A stretch of 64,000 nucleotides of DNA from JANWKQ01 sp964624635 (GTDB taxonomy: Bacteria > Bacteroidota > Bacteroidia > CAIKAF01): NCBI GenBank assembly GCA_964624635.1, contig CAZUXM010000003.1:36784-100783 (forward strand), in the 5' to 3' direction. The notes below the pieces were generated by a model, which did not search any database, was not told the origin of the DNA, and saw only the letters and a program-made list of their open reading frames with translations. Positions 1-9,281 of the stretch are shown here, piece by piece; position 1 is the first letter of the stretch; each line of letters begins with the position of its first letter. The translations under genes and the position numbers were made by a program.

Positions 1-371
1 AATATGTAGAAAATATAGACGATTTACTTGAACAATCAGACATTATTAGTTTACATACAAACCTTGATAGCTCCACAAGAGGAATGATTAGTGCAGAGAG
101 AATAAAGAATAAAATAAAAGCTGGACTTATCATAATTAATACAGCACGAGGTGAATTAGTAGACCTTCCCGGATTATTACTGGGATTAGAAAATAATAAA
201 GTAGGGGCATACCTAACAGATGTTTTGGAAGAAGAACCCATGAAGGAAAACCACCCGATAAAGGATTTTAAAAATGTGTTTATCACACCACATATAGGAT
301 CAAGAACTTTTGAAAGCGTAGAGCGACAAGGAACAATGGCAGTAGAAAATTTAATAAATAATTTGAAGTAA
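1..371 (+). CDS. D-isomer-specific 2-hydroxyacid dehydrogenase, C-terminal part
   Basis: The reading frame is already open at base 3 and the gene starts outside the window; only about the last 122 residues are seen. The visible part is the end of the NAD-binding domain and the return of the catalytic domain: ISLHTNLDSSTRGMIS, then TARGELVD (the family's catalytic Arg), DVLEEEP (catalytic Glu) and ITPHIGS (catalytic His). These are the three signature blocks of the D-3-phosphoglycerate/lactate dehydrogenase family, which oxidises or reduces 2-hydroxy acids with NAD(H). The exact substrate cannot be told. The stop codon overlaps the next ATG by one base (TAATG), so it is translationally coupled to the polysaccharide genes that follow; a role in making a sugar or acid precursor for them is an inference. 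Confidence 0.85.
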   Translation, partial: YVENIDDLLEQSDIISLHTNLDSSTRGMISAERIKNKIKAGLIIINTARGELVDLPGLLLGLENNKVGAYLTDVLEEEPMKENHPIKDFKNVFITPHIGSRTFESVERQGTMAVENLINNLK

Positions 372-1084
372 TGGATGAGATTGTAAAAGCTCCAAAATCA
401 ATGATTCATGGAGATGAAATGATTCTACTTAACAAAAAATACATAGAATCATTTCTGAACGATAAAAAAGATTTAGCTTTTATTGAAGTAGGCTCTCAGC
501 GTGGTACCGGATCAACTTATAGGTTATCCAGGTATGCCAAAGAAAGAGGCATGCATTTTATAACGGTTGATGCTGATGAAAATAATTCGGCAGGTGCAGA
601 GAAAATAGTTGAAGACGTAGATAAAAAATATGAAGCTCATCATCAGCTGGGAGAAATTTATTTGCAAAATTATCAGCAAAAAAATATTGGTATTTGTTAT
701 TTAGATGCTTTCGACCTGGTAACGGATTGGCCTCATAAAGAATCAACCATCGATTCCTATAAAAAAAGAAATGCTATTTTAAGTAATGAAGCTGCCTATA
801 AAATGCATATGGATGCATCAGAAGCCATAGTAAACAAGGTGATTCCTGGAGGGTTTATATGTTTTGATGATGTATGGTTAAACAACCACAAACAGTGGGA
901 AGGTAAAGGCAAGACCGCCATTCCATATCTATTACAAAATGATTACCATGTTATTTGTTATAAACCTAACTCATTATTATTACAAAGAGGCGGAGAAGGA
1001 ATAAAAGTAATAAAAGACCAAACTAATTTTGCTGTCAACTTTAAGAGTTATAAAAGAAAAATTGCATCGATTATAAAAAAATAA
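371..1084 (+). CDS. class I SAM-dependent methyltransferase-like protein
   Basis: 237 residues with a Rossmann-type methyltransferase core: EVGSQRGTGSTYRL near residue 40 resembles the glycine-rich SAM-binding motif I, FITVDAD near 63-69 supplies the acidic end of strand 2, and GGFICFDDVW near 160 resembles the strand-5 region of the Methyltransf_24/cephalosporin-hydroxylase-like group. The ATG overlaps the stop of the preceding dehydrogenase gene and an 8-bp spacer separates it from the next glycosyltransferase-like gene, so it belongs to a surface-glycan operon. Modification of a glycan or a lipid-linked sugar is inferred from the neighbours only; the acceptor is unknown. Confidence 0.65.
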   Translation: MDEIVKAPKSMIHGDEMILLNKKYIESFLNDKKDLAFIEVGSQRGTGSTYRLSRYAKERGMHFITVDADENNSAGAEKIVEDVDKKYEAHHQLGEIYLQNYQQKNIGICYLDAFDLVTDWPHKESTIDSYKKRNAILSNEAAYKMHMDASEAIVNKVIPGGFICFDDVWLNNHKQWEGKGKTAIPYLLQNDYHVICYKPNSLLLQRGGEGIKVIKDQTNFAVNFKSYKRKIASIIKK

Positions 1085-1092
1085 GATCACCA

Positions 1093-2118
1093 ATGAATGT
1101 TTACCTTTTAGGATATCAACCCAAATATTTTTTTAAATCAAAACACACCAACTGGTGGCCATGGAATTATTTAAAAGATACTTTTAATGATATTGGTTAT
1201 AAAACCTATCATGCCAACATCAATAAAATTGATACCTCAAAGCCTGCCATTTATATCTGTTGGAATGAACCCGATAGCATTGAATTAATTGAAAAATACA
1301 AAATACACAAAGACAGCATCGTTATTCAAAAACTAACCAGTTTTGATGGTAGTCCGGAATCAGCCAACACCAATTGGACCGATGCTCCTCTTGATTTTTT
1401 TGCAAAATGGCATTGGCCACAATATCAAAAACTAGAAAAGTTAGAAAAAATTTGGCCTAACTTTTATGCTTTTGGTGCAAAAACCATTTCAGAACCATTC
1501 CCTGAAAAAAGCCGTATTGCACAAAAATACAAAGACCGAATATTTTGGATTCCTTGGGGCACTATGACTGTTCCTTATAAAAGAATTCAAGCATCACAGC
1601 CTATCTTATCCGGATTCAAATACGATGCAGGATTTGTTGGTAGCAAATGGGGTACAAGGACCCGAGGTAATATTAAAGAGTGGGAAACCTATCTTGATCC
1701 TATTTTTAATGAATCAAGCAGTACTTATTTGGCAGGAAAAGGTACCCCTAAAGGGCCGGTTTCTGTTGAGGAACATGAAAGGGCCTTGAAAGAATCAAGA
1801 TTATGTCCCATCATTCACGCCACTTCATGGAAAATTGAAAAAGGAATCATGGATCGCTTCTGGACCGTATTTTCCTTAGGCCGTTTTGGAGTTGTTGACA
1901 ATGAGGGTGTATTGGATTTCTATGACAGAAATGAATTAGTGCTGGAAACTAACCCGGGAGAATATATTGAAAAAAGTATTTACTACATGAAAAATGTAGA
2001 TCAACAAAAACCATATATCGAAAAAGTTTTATCAAGAATTAAAACAGAATATAACCAACAAATAGTTTGGAAAAATATTCTTGACAGAGTTTTTAAAGAA
2101 AATAGTTTAAAAAAATAA
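1093..2118 (+). CDS. putative GT-B glycosyltransferase (CgeB-like)
   Basis: 341 residues, no signal peptide or membrane segment. The N-terminal half starts with a hydrophobic strand (MNVYLLGYQPKYFF) and contains an IYICWNEPDS turn; the C-terminal half has a GFVGSKWGTRTRGN loop and a block ending RFWTVFSLGRFGVVDNEGVLDFYD, the sort of donor-binding acidic region seen in GT-B enzymes of the Glyco_trans_1_2/CgeB type. The gene ends exactly one base before the next ATG (TAAATG), so it is in an operon with the other polysaccharide genes. The match is by overall pattern, not by a diagnostic motif; donor and acceptor are unknown. Confidence 0.5.
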   Translation: MNVYLLGYQPKYFFKSKHTNWWPWNYLKDTFNDIGYKTYHANINKIDTSKPAIYICWNEPDSIELIEKYKIHKDSIVIQKLTSFDGSPESANTNWTDAPLDFFAKWHWPQYQKLEKLEKIWPNFYAFGAKTISEPFPEKSRIAQKYKDRIFWIPWGTMTVPYKRIQASQPILSGFKYDAGFVGSKWGTRTRGNIKEWETYLDPIFNESSSTYLAGKGTPKGPVSVEEHERALKESRLCPIIHATSWKIEKGIMDRFWTVFSLGRFGVVDNEGVLDFYDRNELVLETNPGEYIEKSIYYMKNVDQQKPYIEKVLSRIKTEYNQQIVWKNILDRVFKENSLKK

Positions 2119-3399
2119 ATGTTGCCTAAGAAGTATTACTTCTATCATTACTCTTCTGAAGAAATTCAGAATAAAGACAAATCCACTACACATGTATGGC
2201 TTCCATTGAGTGTTGAATCAAAAAAAATGATTGAGCACATTGGCAAAAAAAGCCCAGATGCTGAAATAAATATTCAGCAAGCGTTAAGTGATTTTTTTCT
2301 TTCAACTGATCAATTCCTGAAAGCTTCTGGAAGTAATAAATCAAATTCCAAAAAGATTATTCTTTATGCTCAAAGCGATACGTTGGCTAATTCAGTATCT
2401 GTGATTGGCAAAAACCTTCAAGAACACTCCATCACTTACGTTGTTCCTAAAAAAAACACAGAAAAAGCCGATACATTTTTTGAATCAAAAAAAATAGAAT
2501 ATAAGACATACTCATATTCTATCTTAAAAAGTATACATCCGGATGTTTTTTTGTTATTGAATGATTGGAGCAAAGAGGCCCAAAGAATCATTGCTCATTG
2601 TCACCTATTAAAAATCCCTGTAGTATGTTTACAAGAATCTGTTATTGATTTTGGGGATCATTTTAAAAGAATGCAACATGCTGATGAAGTTTTTGTACAG
2701 GGGAGCCAAACGGTAATTGATTTAAAAAGAAATTCATATTATATTACTGGCAATCCCCGTTATGAAAATATAAATCCTGTAGTAAACAAAGGAGAAAATG
2801 TATTAATCAATTGTAATTTCACCTATGGTATTTTTGAAGATAAAAGGGAATCATGGCTAGACGATATTCATCAAACCCTCCTAAAAGAAAATCTCGAATA
2901 TGTTATTTCACAACATCCCAGAGATACCGGGAATCTTTCTAAATACAAAAAGGTTATATCATCTTCCTCTGCTTCTATTAGTCAGCAATTGGAAGATAGT
3001 AACCTTTTAATCACCAGATTCAGTTCGCTTATTCATGAATCATTGGCAATGGGAATTCCAGTTATCTATTACAATCCGCATGGAGAAACCATGCAATATG
3101 ACTTTGAGTTTGACGGTAAGATTCTACAATTGGCAAGGTCCCGGAAAGAGCTTGAAGCGTGTGTGTTAAATTTTAAAAACCTTACCATGAATCCCCAATA
3201 CCTTAACGAATACCTTGCCCGACATTGTATTTGCAGAACAAGTTTACCCTCTAAAAACATAGAGTATATTATTTCTACTATTCCTTTTAAACCAGGTAAG
3301 TTTACAGCTAAAGATATGCTTAGGGTTGTTTTTTATCATCCAACAATAAAAATTATATTAAGCAATATTAGGAAGGTATTTAAGCTAAAAAGTGCTTAA
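2119..3399 (+). CDS. putative glycosyl/glycerophosphotransferase of GT-B fold
   Basis: 426 residues, cytoplasmic. The C-terminal domain holds ISQHPRD near 265 and TRFSSLIHESLAMGIPVIYYNPHGE near 295-320. This arrangement (a His in HPR, then a Ser/Ser-x-x-x-E region and a GIPVI strand) is typical of CDP-glycerol:glycerophosphotransferase-like and capsule GT-B proteins that bind the nucleotide-activated donor. The N-terminal half lacks clear motifs. It starts immediately after the previous stop. The likely role is adding a sugar or polyol phosphate to a surface polymer; this is an inference from the fold pattern and from the Wzx-type flippase that follows. Confidence 0.55.
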   Translation: MLPKKYYFYHYSSEEIQNKDKSTTHVWLPLSVESKKMIEHIGKKSPDAEINIQQALSDFFLSTDQFLKASGSNKSNSKKIILYAQSDTLANSVSVIGKNLQEHSITYVVPKKNTEKADTFFESKKIEYKTYSYSILKSIHPDVFLLLNDWSKEAQRIIAHCHLLKIPVVCLQESVIDFGDHFKRMQHADEVFVQGSQTVIDLKRNSYYITGNPRYENINPVVNKGENVLINCNFTYGIFEDKRESWLDDIHQTLLKENLEYVISQHPRDTGNLSKYKKVISSSSASISQQLEDSNLLITRFSSLIHESLAMGIPVIYYNPHGETMQYDFEFDGKILQLARSRKELEACVLNFKNLTMNPQYLNEYLARHCICRTSLPSKNIEYIISTIPFKPGKFTAKDMLRVVFYHPTIKIILSNIRKVFKLKSA

Positions 3400-3404
3400 A
3401 ACTG

Positions 3405-3412
3405 TATATTTG
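3405..3412 (+). promoter_or_regulatory. possible Bacteroidota -7 box before the flippase gene
   Basis: TATATTTG matches the TAnnTTTG -7 consensus of the Bacteroidota primary sigma factor and lies 20 bp before the GTG start of the flippase gene. No TTG is seen at the proper distance upstream, so this is weak. Confidence 0.3.
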
Positions 3413-3431
3413 ACATTATTAAGTTTCTTAA

Positions 3432-4916
3432 GTGGGAATAGTTCAAAAAAGCTCCTTCAGGTCATCCATCTTACTAGGCATTGGAATTATGCTTGGTTTT
3501 ATTACTGCCGGCATACTTTTACCTAACTATTTGACTGAAGAACAAAATGGACTGCTAACCCTATTCAACTCTTATTCTCTAATATACAGTCAGCTGGTGA
3601 TTTTAGGATTACATACCGCTGTTATTAGATTCTTTCCACATTTTAAAAATGACACCAATAAACACTACGGATTTTTAACCAATGCTTCGGTGTTTATTTT
3701 GCTTAGCTTTTTGGTATTTGCAGGATACTATTATATTACTAAACCTTATTTTAAAGATTGGTTTTCTTCATCTCCACTTTTTGACCAAAATTATTTTTAC
3801 ATATTACCTCTTACCTTCTTCACTCTATATTTTTATTTATTTGATGCTTATTCCACTGCACAGGTAAAATCAGTAAGAGGTTTCTTCTTAAAAGATGTTT
3901 TACAAAGAGTATTTATACTCATTGCAATAGTCCTGTTTATCATCTTACAATTAAAATTTAATTCTTTTGTACTGCTGTATTGCTTGGCATTTTGTTTACC
4001 TACCATTATTTTCTTTTTTATTCTGGCAAAAGAAAAACAGTTTACATTATTACCCCGATGGGACGACATGTATACCAGAAACTGGCGTTATATGGCAAAG
4101 GTTTCCGGGTACTCTCTCCTATTGGGGATTAGTTGGGTAGGAATTAGTAACCTCGATGCTATCATGATTGAAAGAATGCTGGACTTAAAACAAGCAGGAA
4201 TATATGGTAGAAATATGTTTTTTGGTATTTTGGTATCAGTACCATACCGAGCTATACATAAAATTGCTTCCGGGGTTATTTCCAACTCTTTTAAAGAAGG
4301 AAATATTTCGAATATAAAAGATGTATATTATAAATCAACGATTACTCAAATGGCTTTTGGATTATTCATTTTAGGAGGATTATGGATCAATATAGAAAAT
4401 ATATATCATATTATTCCTACCTCATATGAAGATGGGAAATATGTAATATTATTCATTGGCCTGGGCAATTTATTTACCATGACTGGAGGAGTAAATACCG
4501 CTGTAATCAGTTTTTCTCCTCACTATAGATGGAATACCATTTTTGTAGCTCTTTTATTAATCATGGTAGTGGTTTGTAATTTAATATTTATTCCATGGTG
4601 GGGAATAAGTGGTGCTGCACTAGCAGTAGCCATATCGATGTTCATTTATAATCTGATGATGTATATACTATTGCTGGTGAAATATAAATTCCAACCATTT
4701 AGCGTAAAGCATTTACTGGTTCTTATTATAAGTAGTATAGCATATCTAATAAGTTATATAATACCAACCATAGAAGCTTCATTTATAGGGGATATATTAA
4801 TACGGAGTATAGTATTTACTCTCATATTTGGTGGAGGAGTTCTTGTGTCAAAAGTCTCTCCGGATATAAATAAAATGTTATTTGATTTTTTAAAAAGATT
4901 AAAACTCCCCAAATAA
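3432..4916 (+). CDS. polysaccharide flippase (Wzx/MVF-type membrane protein)
   Basis: 494 residues with about 12-14 hydrophobic segments spread over the whole length, the size and layout of the polysaccharide transporter (MATE/MVF-like) superfamily that flips undecaprenyl-linked oligosaccharide across the inner membrane. Recognisable family features are the N-terminal SSILLGIGIMLGFITAGILL helix, the LPRWDDM-like cytosolic loop and the central ISNLDAIMIERML helix (family pattern SxxDxxxl). An in-frame TAA directly precedes the GTG, so GTG at 3432 is the earliest possible start; using the next ATG would cut into the first helix. It closes the polysaccharide cluster and is convergent with the LamG gene, 12 bp away. 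Confidence 0.8.
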   Translation: MGIVQKSSFRSSILLGIGIMLGFITAGILLPNYLTEEQNGLLTLFNSYSLIYSQLVILGLHTAVIRFFPHFKNDTNKHYGFLTNASVFILLSFLVFAGYYYITKPYFKDWFSSSPLFDQNYFYILPLTFFTLYFYLFDAYSTAQVKSVRGFFLKDVLQRVFILIAIVLFIILQLKFNSFVLLYCLAFCLPTIIFFFILAKEKQFTLLPRWDDMYTRNWRYMAKVSGYSLLLGISWVGISNLDAIMIERMLDLKQAGIYGRNMFFGILVSVPYRAIHKIASGVISNSFKEGNISNIKDVYYKSTITQMAFGLFILGGLWINIENIYHIIPTSYEDGKYVILFIGLGNLFTMTGGVNTAVISFSPHYRWNTIFVALLLIMVVVCNLIFIPWWGISGAALAVAISMFIYNLMMYILLLVKYKFQPFSVKHLLVLIISSIAYLISYIIPTIEASFIGDILIRSIVFTLIFGGGVLVSKVSPDINKMLFDFLKRLKLPK

Positions 4917-4928
4917 CTATTTAAGTAA

Positions 4929-6701
4929 CTAATATTTAATAATTCGGCAAGTAAGTTTTCCTTCTTTTGTTAGCACGGTTAAACTATATACTCCAGAACT
5001 TACAGAACTCAAATCAAAAACAGATTCCAATTCATTATTTAATTGAAATTTCTTAACTACTCTTCCTGAAAGATCTGTAATAAATACATCAGCTGTTATT
5101 TCTTCACTTAACGTAACTTTCACCACATCACTGAAAGGATTGGGATAAATAGAAACTAATAACCCCAAATTGTCCTCAATATCCTTTGATTGTTGGTTTT
5201 GAATGGTACAATTTTCTATTACCCAGTTGGATGTTAAACCACTTAAAGAAAAATTATTTAAATGACCATCAAATCCGTTCACTGTGTTATCCTCTAAAAC
5301 TGTTTCTGACGGATTGCTTCCTCCGGGAATTCCATGATCAAAATTATAATAGGCAATCAAACCAGGTTCGGTTCCTGTCAAAACTCCGTTCATGTTTGCC
5401 TGAATTTGTATTGGTGTTCTTGCTACGTTCCAGATACGAAGTTCATCCATAATTCCCTCATAAAAATTGGATGGAGATGTATTATCCCAGTCTTGACCCA
5501 AACTTATTCTGTCTGTTGACAAAAAAGCATCACCAACAACTAACGTTCCTATGGAGACTCCATCTATAAATGCTTCTCCAATACTTCCAGTTCTTACATA
5601 AGCTATATGGTGGCAACTATCATCTCCTATTACCTGGCTGCTAATTAAAAAGTTTACAGGGCCTCCAAATTCATAAATACCTAACTTGCCGGTTTGTGTA
5701 GCTGTACCATCTCCTAAAAATATGGAGAACTTATTGTCTCCTGGAGCTGTAGGATTAACTGTAAACATATGGGCTTGTGGAATATTATTGTTCAAGTCTG
5801 CTTTCATCTTAAATTCTATGGTGAAGTTTGAAGCAGATGACAATGACGGAGCTAAAGCATCTATTTCTACAAAGTCATTATTCCCATCAAAATCCAACTG
5901 GTTTTCTGAAGTATCTGGATTTACTTGAACAGCTTCACAAATTCCATCCACCCAATTTGAAGTACCTCCTGATAAAGCAAAGCCATTTAAACTACCATCA
6001 TAACTATTGGTTGTTATATCATCCAACGTATTTATACCTGTATTGGTTCCTCCTGCTACTCCTTGATTAAATCTATAATAACCAATTAATCCCGATTCCG
6101 ACCCTGTTAAAACCACATTGATATTTGTTTGAATCTCTACTTGGGTTCTTGCTACATTCCAAATTCTTAAATCGTCTATCATTCCTTCGTAAAAATTAGA
6201 AGTCGTTATATTATCCCAATCTTGCCCTAAGCTTATTCTGTCATTCGTTAAAAAAGCATCACCTACTACTAATGTCCCTATTGATACTCCATCTATAAAT
6301 GCTTCTCCAATACCTCCGGTTCTTACATAAGCGATATGATGGCAACTATCATCTCCAATGACCTGACTGCTGATTAAAAAATTAACAGGCCCCCCAAACT
6401 CGTAAATTCCTAGCTTACCTGTTTGAGTTGGAGATCCATCACCTAAAAAAATAGAAAATTTATTATCACCTGGGGCTGCAGGATTAACTGTAAACATATG
6501 AGCCTGGGGGATATTATCATTTAAGTCAGCTTTCATCTTAAATTCTATGGTAAAGTTTGCTGTAGACGATAAAGGCGGAGCTAAAGAATTAATGGATACA
6601 TAATCATTCACTCCATCAAAATTCAATGCATTACTACTTTGCGCTTTTAATGCAATAAAACTGAATAATAAAACACCTGATAATAAAATTTTCTTAAACA
6701 T
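4929..6701 (-). CDS. secreted double-LamG protein with T9SS type A sorting domain
   Basis: 590 residues. Signal peptide 1-20 (cleavage after LKA, before Q21). Two LamG/concanavalin-like domains follow, starting near residues 26 and 269; the repeat period is exactly 243 residues (729 bp). Each has the pattern (L)xFDGxxDyVxI, SLGQDWDN, YEG-(I/M)-(I/M)-D-(D/E)-LRIWNVART and a G-YY-F end, typical of laminin-G-like jelly rolls in surface proteins. The C-terminal block (SIYPNPFSDVV, ITDLSGRVV, SGVYSLTVLT, CRIIKY) is a T9SS type A domain, so the protein is expected to reach the cell surface or medium. LamG domains usually bind glycans or proteins; no catalytic domain is present. It is monocistronic by spacing. 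Confidence 0.88.
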   Translation of the reverse strand: MFKKILLSGVLLFSFIALKAQSSNALNFDGVNDYVSINSLAPPLSSTANFTIEFKMKADLNDNIPQAHMFTVNPAAPGDNKFSIFLGDGSPTQTGKLGIYEFGGPVNFLISSQVIGDDSCHHIAYVRTGGIGEAFIDGVSIGTLVVGDAFLTNDRISLGQDWDNITTSNFYEGMIDDLRIWNVARTQVEIQTNINVVLTGSESGLIGYYRFNQGVAGGTNTGINTLDDITTNSYDGSLNGFALSGGTSNWVDGICEAVQVNPDTSENQLDFDGNNDFVEIDALAPSLSSASNFTIEFKMKADLNNNIPQAHMFTVNPTAPGDNKFSIFLGDGTATQTGKLGIYEFGGPVNFLISSQVIGDDSCHHIAYVRTGSIGEAFIDGVSIGTLVVGDAFLSTDRISLGQDWDNTSPSNFYEGIMDELRIWNVARTPIQIQANMNGVLTGTEPGLIAYYNFDHGIPGGSNPSETVLEDNTVNGFDGHLNNFSLSGLTSNWVIENCTIQNQQSKDIEDNLGLLVSIYPNPFSDVVKVTLSEEITADVFITDLSGRVVKKFQLNNELESVFDLSSVSSGVYSLTVLTKEGKLTCRIIKY

Positions 6702-6754
6702 ATTGGAAGTATACTTTAGCTTAGATTTAAAAATACAAAAAAATTACATAACTA

Positions 6755-8179
6755 CTACTTTATCTTATGCAACTTCACCATATTTGTTTGTCCCCTTTCA
6801 TGCATAGGAACACTGGCGGTATGTACTAATAAGTCACCTTCTTTCACAAACCCGGTATCTTTGAGCATTTCGCTACTGGCTGCAATACTATGATCGGTAC
6901 TTACAAACTGATCAAAATAAAAACCCCTTACACCCCATAATAAACTGAGCTGATTCAAAATTTTACGGTTACCTGTAAATACATAAATATCTGCCTTAGG
7001 TCGGTAACTTGAAATTTCAAAAGCGGTATATCCGGTAAAGGTCATGGTGATAATCCCTGTTGCTTTTGTTTTTTTCGCCATTTCTACGGCCGTGTAACAA
7101 ATTGCATCTGTAATAAAGCGTTCTTCGTTGATATGCAGATAATCATTATTATAAATTCCTTCGTATTCTTCTACATTTTTAATGATCTTCTGAACACTTT
7201 CAATTACACGTACAGGAAATTTTCCTACGGAGGTCTCACCACTTAACATCACCGCATCCGCTCCGTCCATGATTGCATTGGCTACGTCGTTTACTTCAGC
7301 ACGAGTTGGGTTATAATTGGTAATCATACTTTCCATCATTTGTGTAGCAATAATGATGGGCTTAGATGCTATTTTACTTTTACGTACCAATTCTTTTTGG
7401 ATCAATGGAACTTCCTGCATGGGAATTTCTACTCCTAAATCTCCACGAGCTACCATGATAGCATCTGATTCTTTTAAAATATTTTCGAAATCAGCAATAG
7501 CTTCCGGTTTTTCAATTTTAGAAACTACTTTGGTTCTTTTCTTTTTAGCAGCAATCAAATCTTTTAATTCCCTTACATCAGCTGCGCTCCGAACAAACGA
7601 AAGAGCCACCCACTCCACATCATGTTCTAAAGCAAACTCTAAATCTTCAATATCTTTTGGAGTTAAACAAGGAAGTGAGATTTTTGTATTCGGAAGATTT
7701 ACTCCTTTTTTGGAAGACAGTATTCCCCCATTAATCACTTTTACGATGGCTTCATCTTTTTTATTGGTGCTTACTACTTCCAATACAATTTTACCATCAT
7801 CCACCATTACTCTTTCGCCGGGATTCACGTCTTTAGCAAAGCTTTCGTATTGAATATAAATTCTTCCTTTTACTCCTATTCCCTTGTCGGTAGAAATAAC
7901 AAACTGCTCATTGTCTTCCAATAGAATCTCATTATTCTCTACTTCTCTAACACGCATTTTGGGTCCCTGAAGGTCTGCCAGAATAGCCAGGTTGTATCCT
8001 TTTGTATTATTTTGATTTCTTACCAGATCGATTACTGTTTTCTGGAAACCACGATCTCCATGTGAAAAATTTAAACGACATACATCTACCCCGGCTTCTA
8101 TAAGACTATCAAACACATTAGGGTCTAAGGTAGCAGGACCCATGGTAGCCACTACTTTGGTTTTACTTTGTACTTTCAT
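6755..8179 (-). CDS. pyk: pyruvate kinase
   Basis: 474 residues from the chosen ATG, catalysing PEP + ADP to pyruvate + ATP, the last step of glycolysis. Diagnostic blocks are TKVVATMGPA at the N terminus, CRLNFSHGD, DLQGPKMRV, the pyruvate kinase signature SKIEKPEAIADF with the catalytic Lys, MVARGDLGVEIP, ATQMMESM, PTRAEVNDVANAI-DGADAVMLSGETSVGKFP, and a C-terminal allosteric-type domain ending HTASVPMHERGQTN. A longer open frame upstream (to 8254) runs through the end of the neighbouring gene and lacks family similarity; the ATG at 8179 gives the conserved start KVQSKTKVV. It lies 4 bp after the stop of the IPExxxVDY-family gene, a pairing common in Bacteroidota. Confidence 0.97.
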   Translation of the reverse strand: MKVQSKTKVVATMGPATLDPNVFDSLIEAGVDVCRLNFSHGDRGFQKTVIDLVRNQNNTKGYNLAILADLQGPKMRVREVENNEILLEDNEQFVISTDKGIGVKGRIYIQYESFAKDVNPGERVMVDDGKIVLEVVSTNKKDEAIVKVINGGILSSKKGVNLPNTKISLPCLTPKDIEDLEFALEHDVEWVALSFVRSAADVRELKDLIAAKKKRTKVVSKIEKPEAIADFENILKESDAIMVARGDLGVEIPMQEVPLIQKELVRKSKIASKPIIIATQMMESMITNYNPTRAEVNDVANAIMDGADAVMLSGETSVGKFPVRVIESVQKIIKNVEEYEGIYNNDYLHINEERFITDAICYTAVEMAKKTKATGIITMTFTGYTAFEISSYRPKADIYVFTGNRKILNQLSLLWGVRGFYFDQFVSTDHSIAASSEMLKDTGFVKEGDLLVHTASVPMHERGQTNMVKLHKIK

Positions 8180-8183
8180 ATTT

Positions 8184-8603
8184 TTATTCGTCGAGAAATA
8201 ATAGATCTTTCTCTTTGAGTTTATCAATTTCAATTTCACTGGCCAGAAAAACAAACTCTATACCACCTATTCTGTCAGTTATATCCTGCAAGTTAATATC
8301 TTCCCCCTGCAATAAAAACAAATAATCGATATTCTTTAGCTCTTTCATCAACACTTTAGTCTCAAATCGATTACTTAAAAGCCTATATATACGACCATTT
8401 TCCTCGTCATTATACTCAAAAAAAGGGAAATCGATCACGTGTTCACGATAAGGTACACCTTCATTTGAAAGCCTTACCATATCTATATTGAGTGCTTGAT
8501 TAATGGCCCAGCATAAACGGTAATCTTTTTCGGGACATGAAATCCCAATCAGTTGAAAATCAAAAAAACTGTCGAATGAAATATGTAGTTTTTCGGTCTT
8601 CAT
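8184..8603 (-). CDS. IPExxxVDY family protein
   Basis: 139 residues from the ATG at 8603 (an earlier in-frame ATG at 8675 adds an unconvincing leader). The pattern FDFQLIGISCPEKDYRLCWAINQAL and the late block MKELKNIDYLFLLQG match the small Bacteroidota family named for its IPExxxVDY signature, which is regularly found directly upstream of pyk. Here the signature itself is altered: the expected Ile-Pro-Glu reads M-K-E and Val-Asp-Tyr reads Ile-Asp-Tyr. No signal peptide or membrane segment; function unknown, but the fixed partnership with pyk suggests a link to glycolysis or its control (inference). Confidence 0.75.
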   Translation of the reverse strand: MKTEKLHISFDSFFDFQLIGISCPEKDYRLCWAINQALNIDMVRLSNEGVPYREHVIDFPFFEYNDEENGRIYRLLSNRFETKVLMKELKNIDYLFLLQGEDINLQDITDRIGGIEFVFLASEIEIDKLKEKDLLFLDE

Positions 8604-8702
8604 GACGGAGCAATCTCCATACAAAGTACCCAAAAACTTATATAGATAGCAAGAATTTGATGAAAAAATAAACAAGAATTAAGAATCAGGTATCATTAAC
8701 AC

Positions 8703-9260
8703 CTATTTATTCTCTTCCTTCCACTCATTATACTTTTTAATAACTTCCAGCAATTGGTCAGGTTTATATTTATTTTTCCAAACCTCATCTGCTAACTCTT
8801 CGTAATCATCAATGTACTCAACCAGCTGTTTGCTCCAGTGGGGGGATAATTCTATATAGTCTTTATCTCCTTTTTTCTGGATATATGAATAAAATTCAAT
8901 TTTACCTCCTCCACCTTCTAAAGGTATTTGCCATTCATATAAAGAAATGTAATTACCTATATAAAGAATTTTAAGGAAATAATGATACTTTTCTCCTTCA
9001 GGTTCAAACGAAGTATATTCTTTATCTCCATCTCTGAAATAAACAATTTCACTTGCTTTTAATGAATACTTGAGCGTATCGTTTACCTTCACTGATATTT
9101 TTGTTTTAATGTCATCAGACGACATGTATTTTAGTTTACCATAAATAGTATCTCCATTGGTTTTAACTACATAATGTTCATCATCCAGCACTATCTCCTC
9201 TGTTTGTGCATAAACCGAGAATCCTAATGCTAACGCTAAAAGTAGAAGTAATTTTTTCAT
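8703..9260 (-). CDS. secreted protein of unknown function, copy 2 of a tandem pair
   Basis: 185 residues. Signal peptide 1-18 (LLLLLALALGFSVYAQ). The mature part begins with HYVVKTNGDTIYGKLKY, a motif found in many Bacteroidota periplasmic proteins, followed by a strand-rich region (KVNDTLKYSLKASEIVYFRDGDKEY) and a helical charged tail rich in W and E. It is clearly paralogous to the upstream gene at 9282-9836 (shared NGDTIYGKLKY, SSDDIKTK, VKVNDTLKY, YEWQ, KIEF, LSPHW/LESHW). 21 bp separate the two, so they are co-transcribed. Function unknown; an envelope location is likely. Confidence 0.8.
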   Translation of the reverse strand: MKKLLLLLALALGFSVYAQTEEIVLDDEHYVVKTNGDTIYGKLKYMSSDDIKTKISVKVNDTLKYSLKASEIVYFRDGDKEYTSFEPEGEKYHYFLKILYIGNYISLYEWQIPLEGGGGKIEFYSYIQKKGDKDYIELSPHWSKQLVEYIDDYEELADEVWKNKYKPDQLLEVIKKYNEWKEENK

Positions 9261-9281
9261 AGTATTTTTTTCATCGACTTA

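Noticed and set aside
7317..7853. 178-codon open frame on the plus strand opposite pyk
   Set aside because: It lies entirely antisense to a well-conserved pyk and its product has no protein-like motif; it is a shadow of the coding strand.
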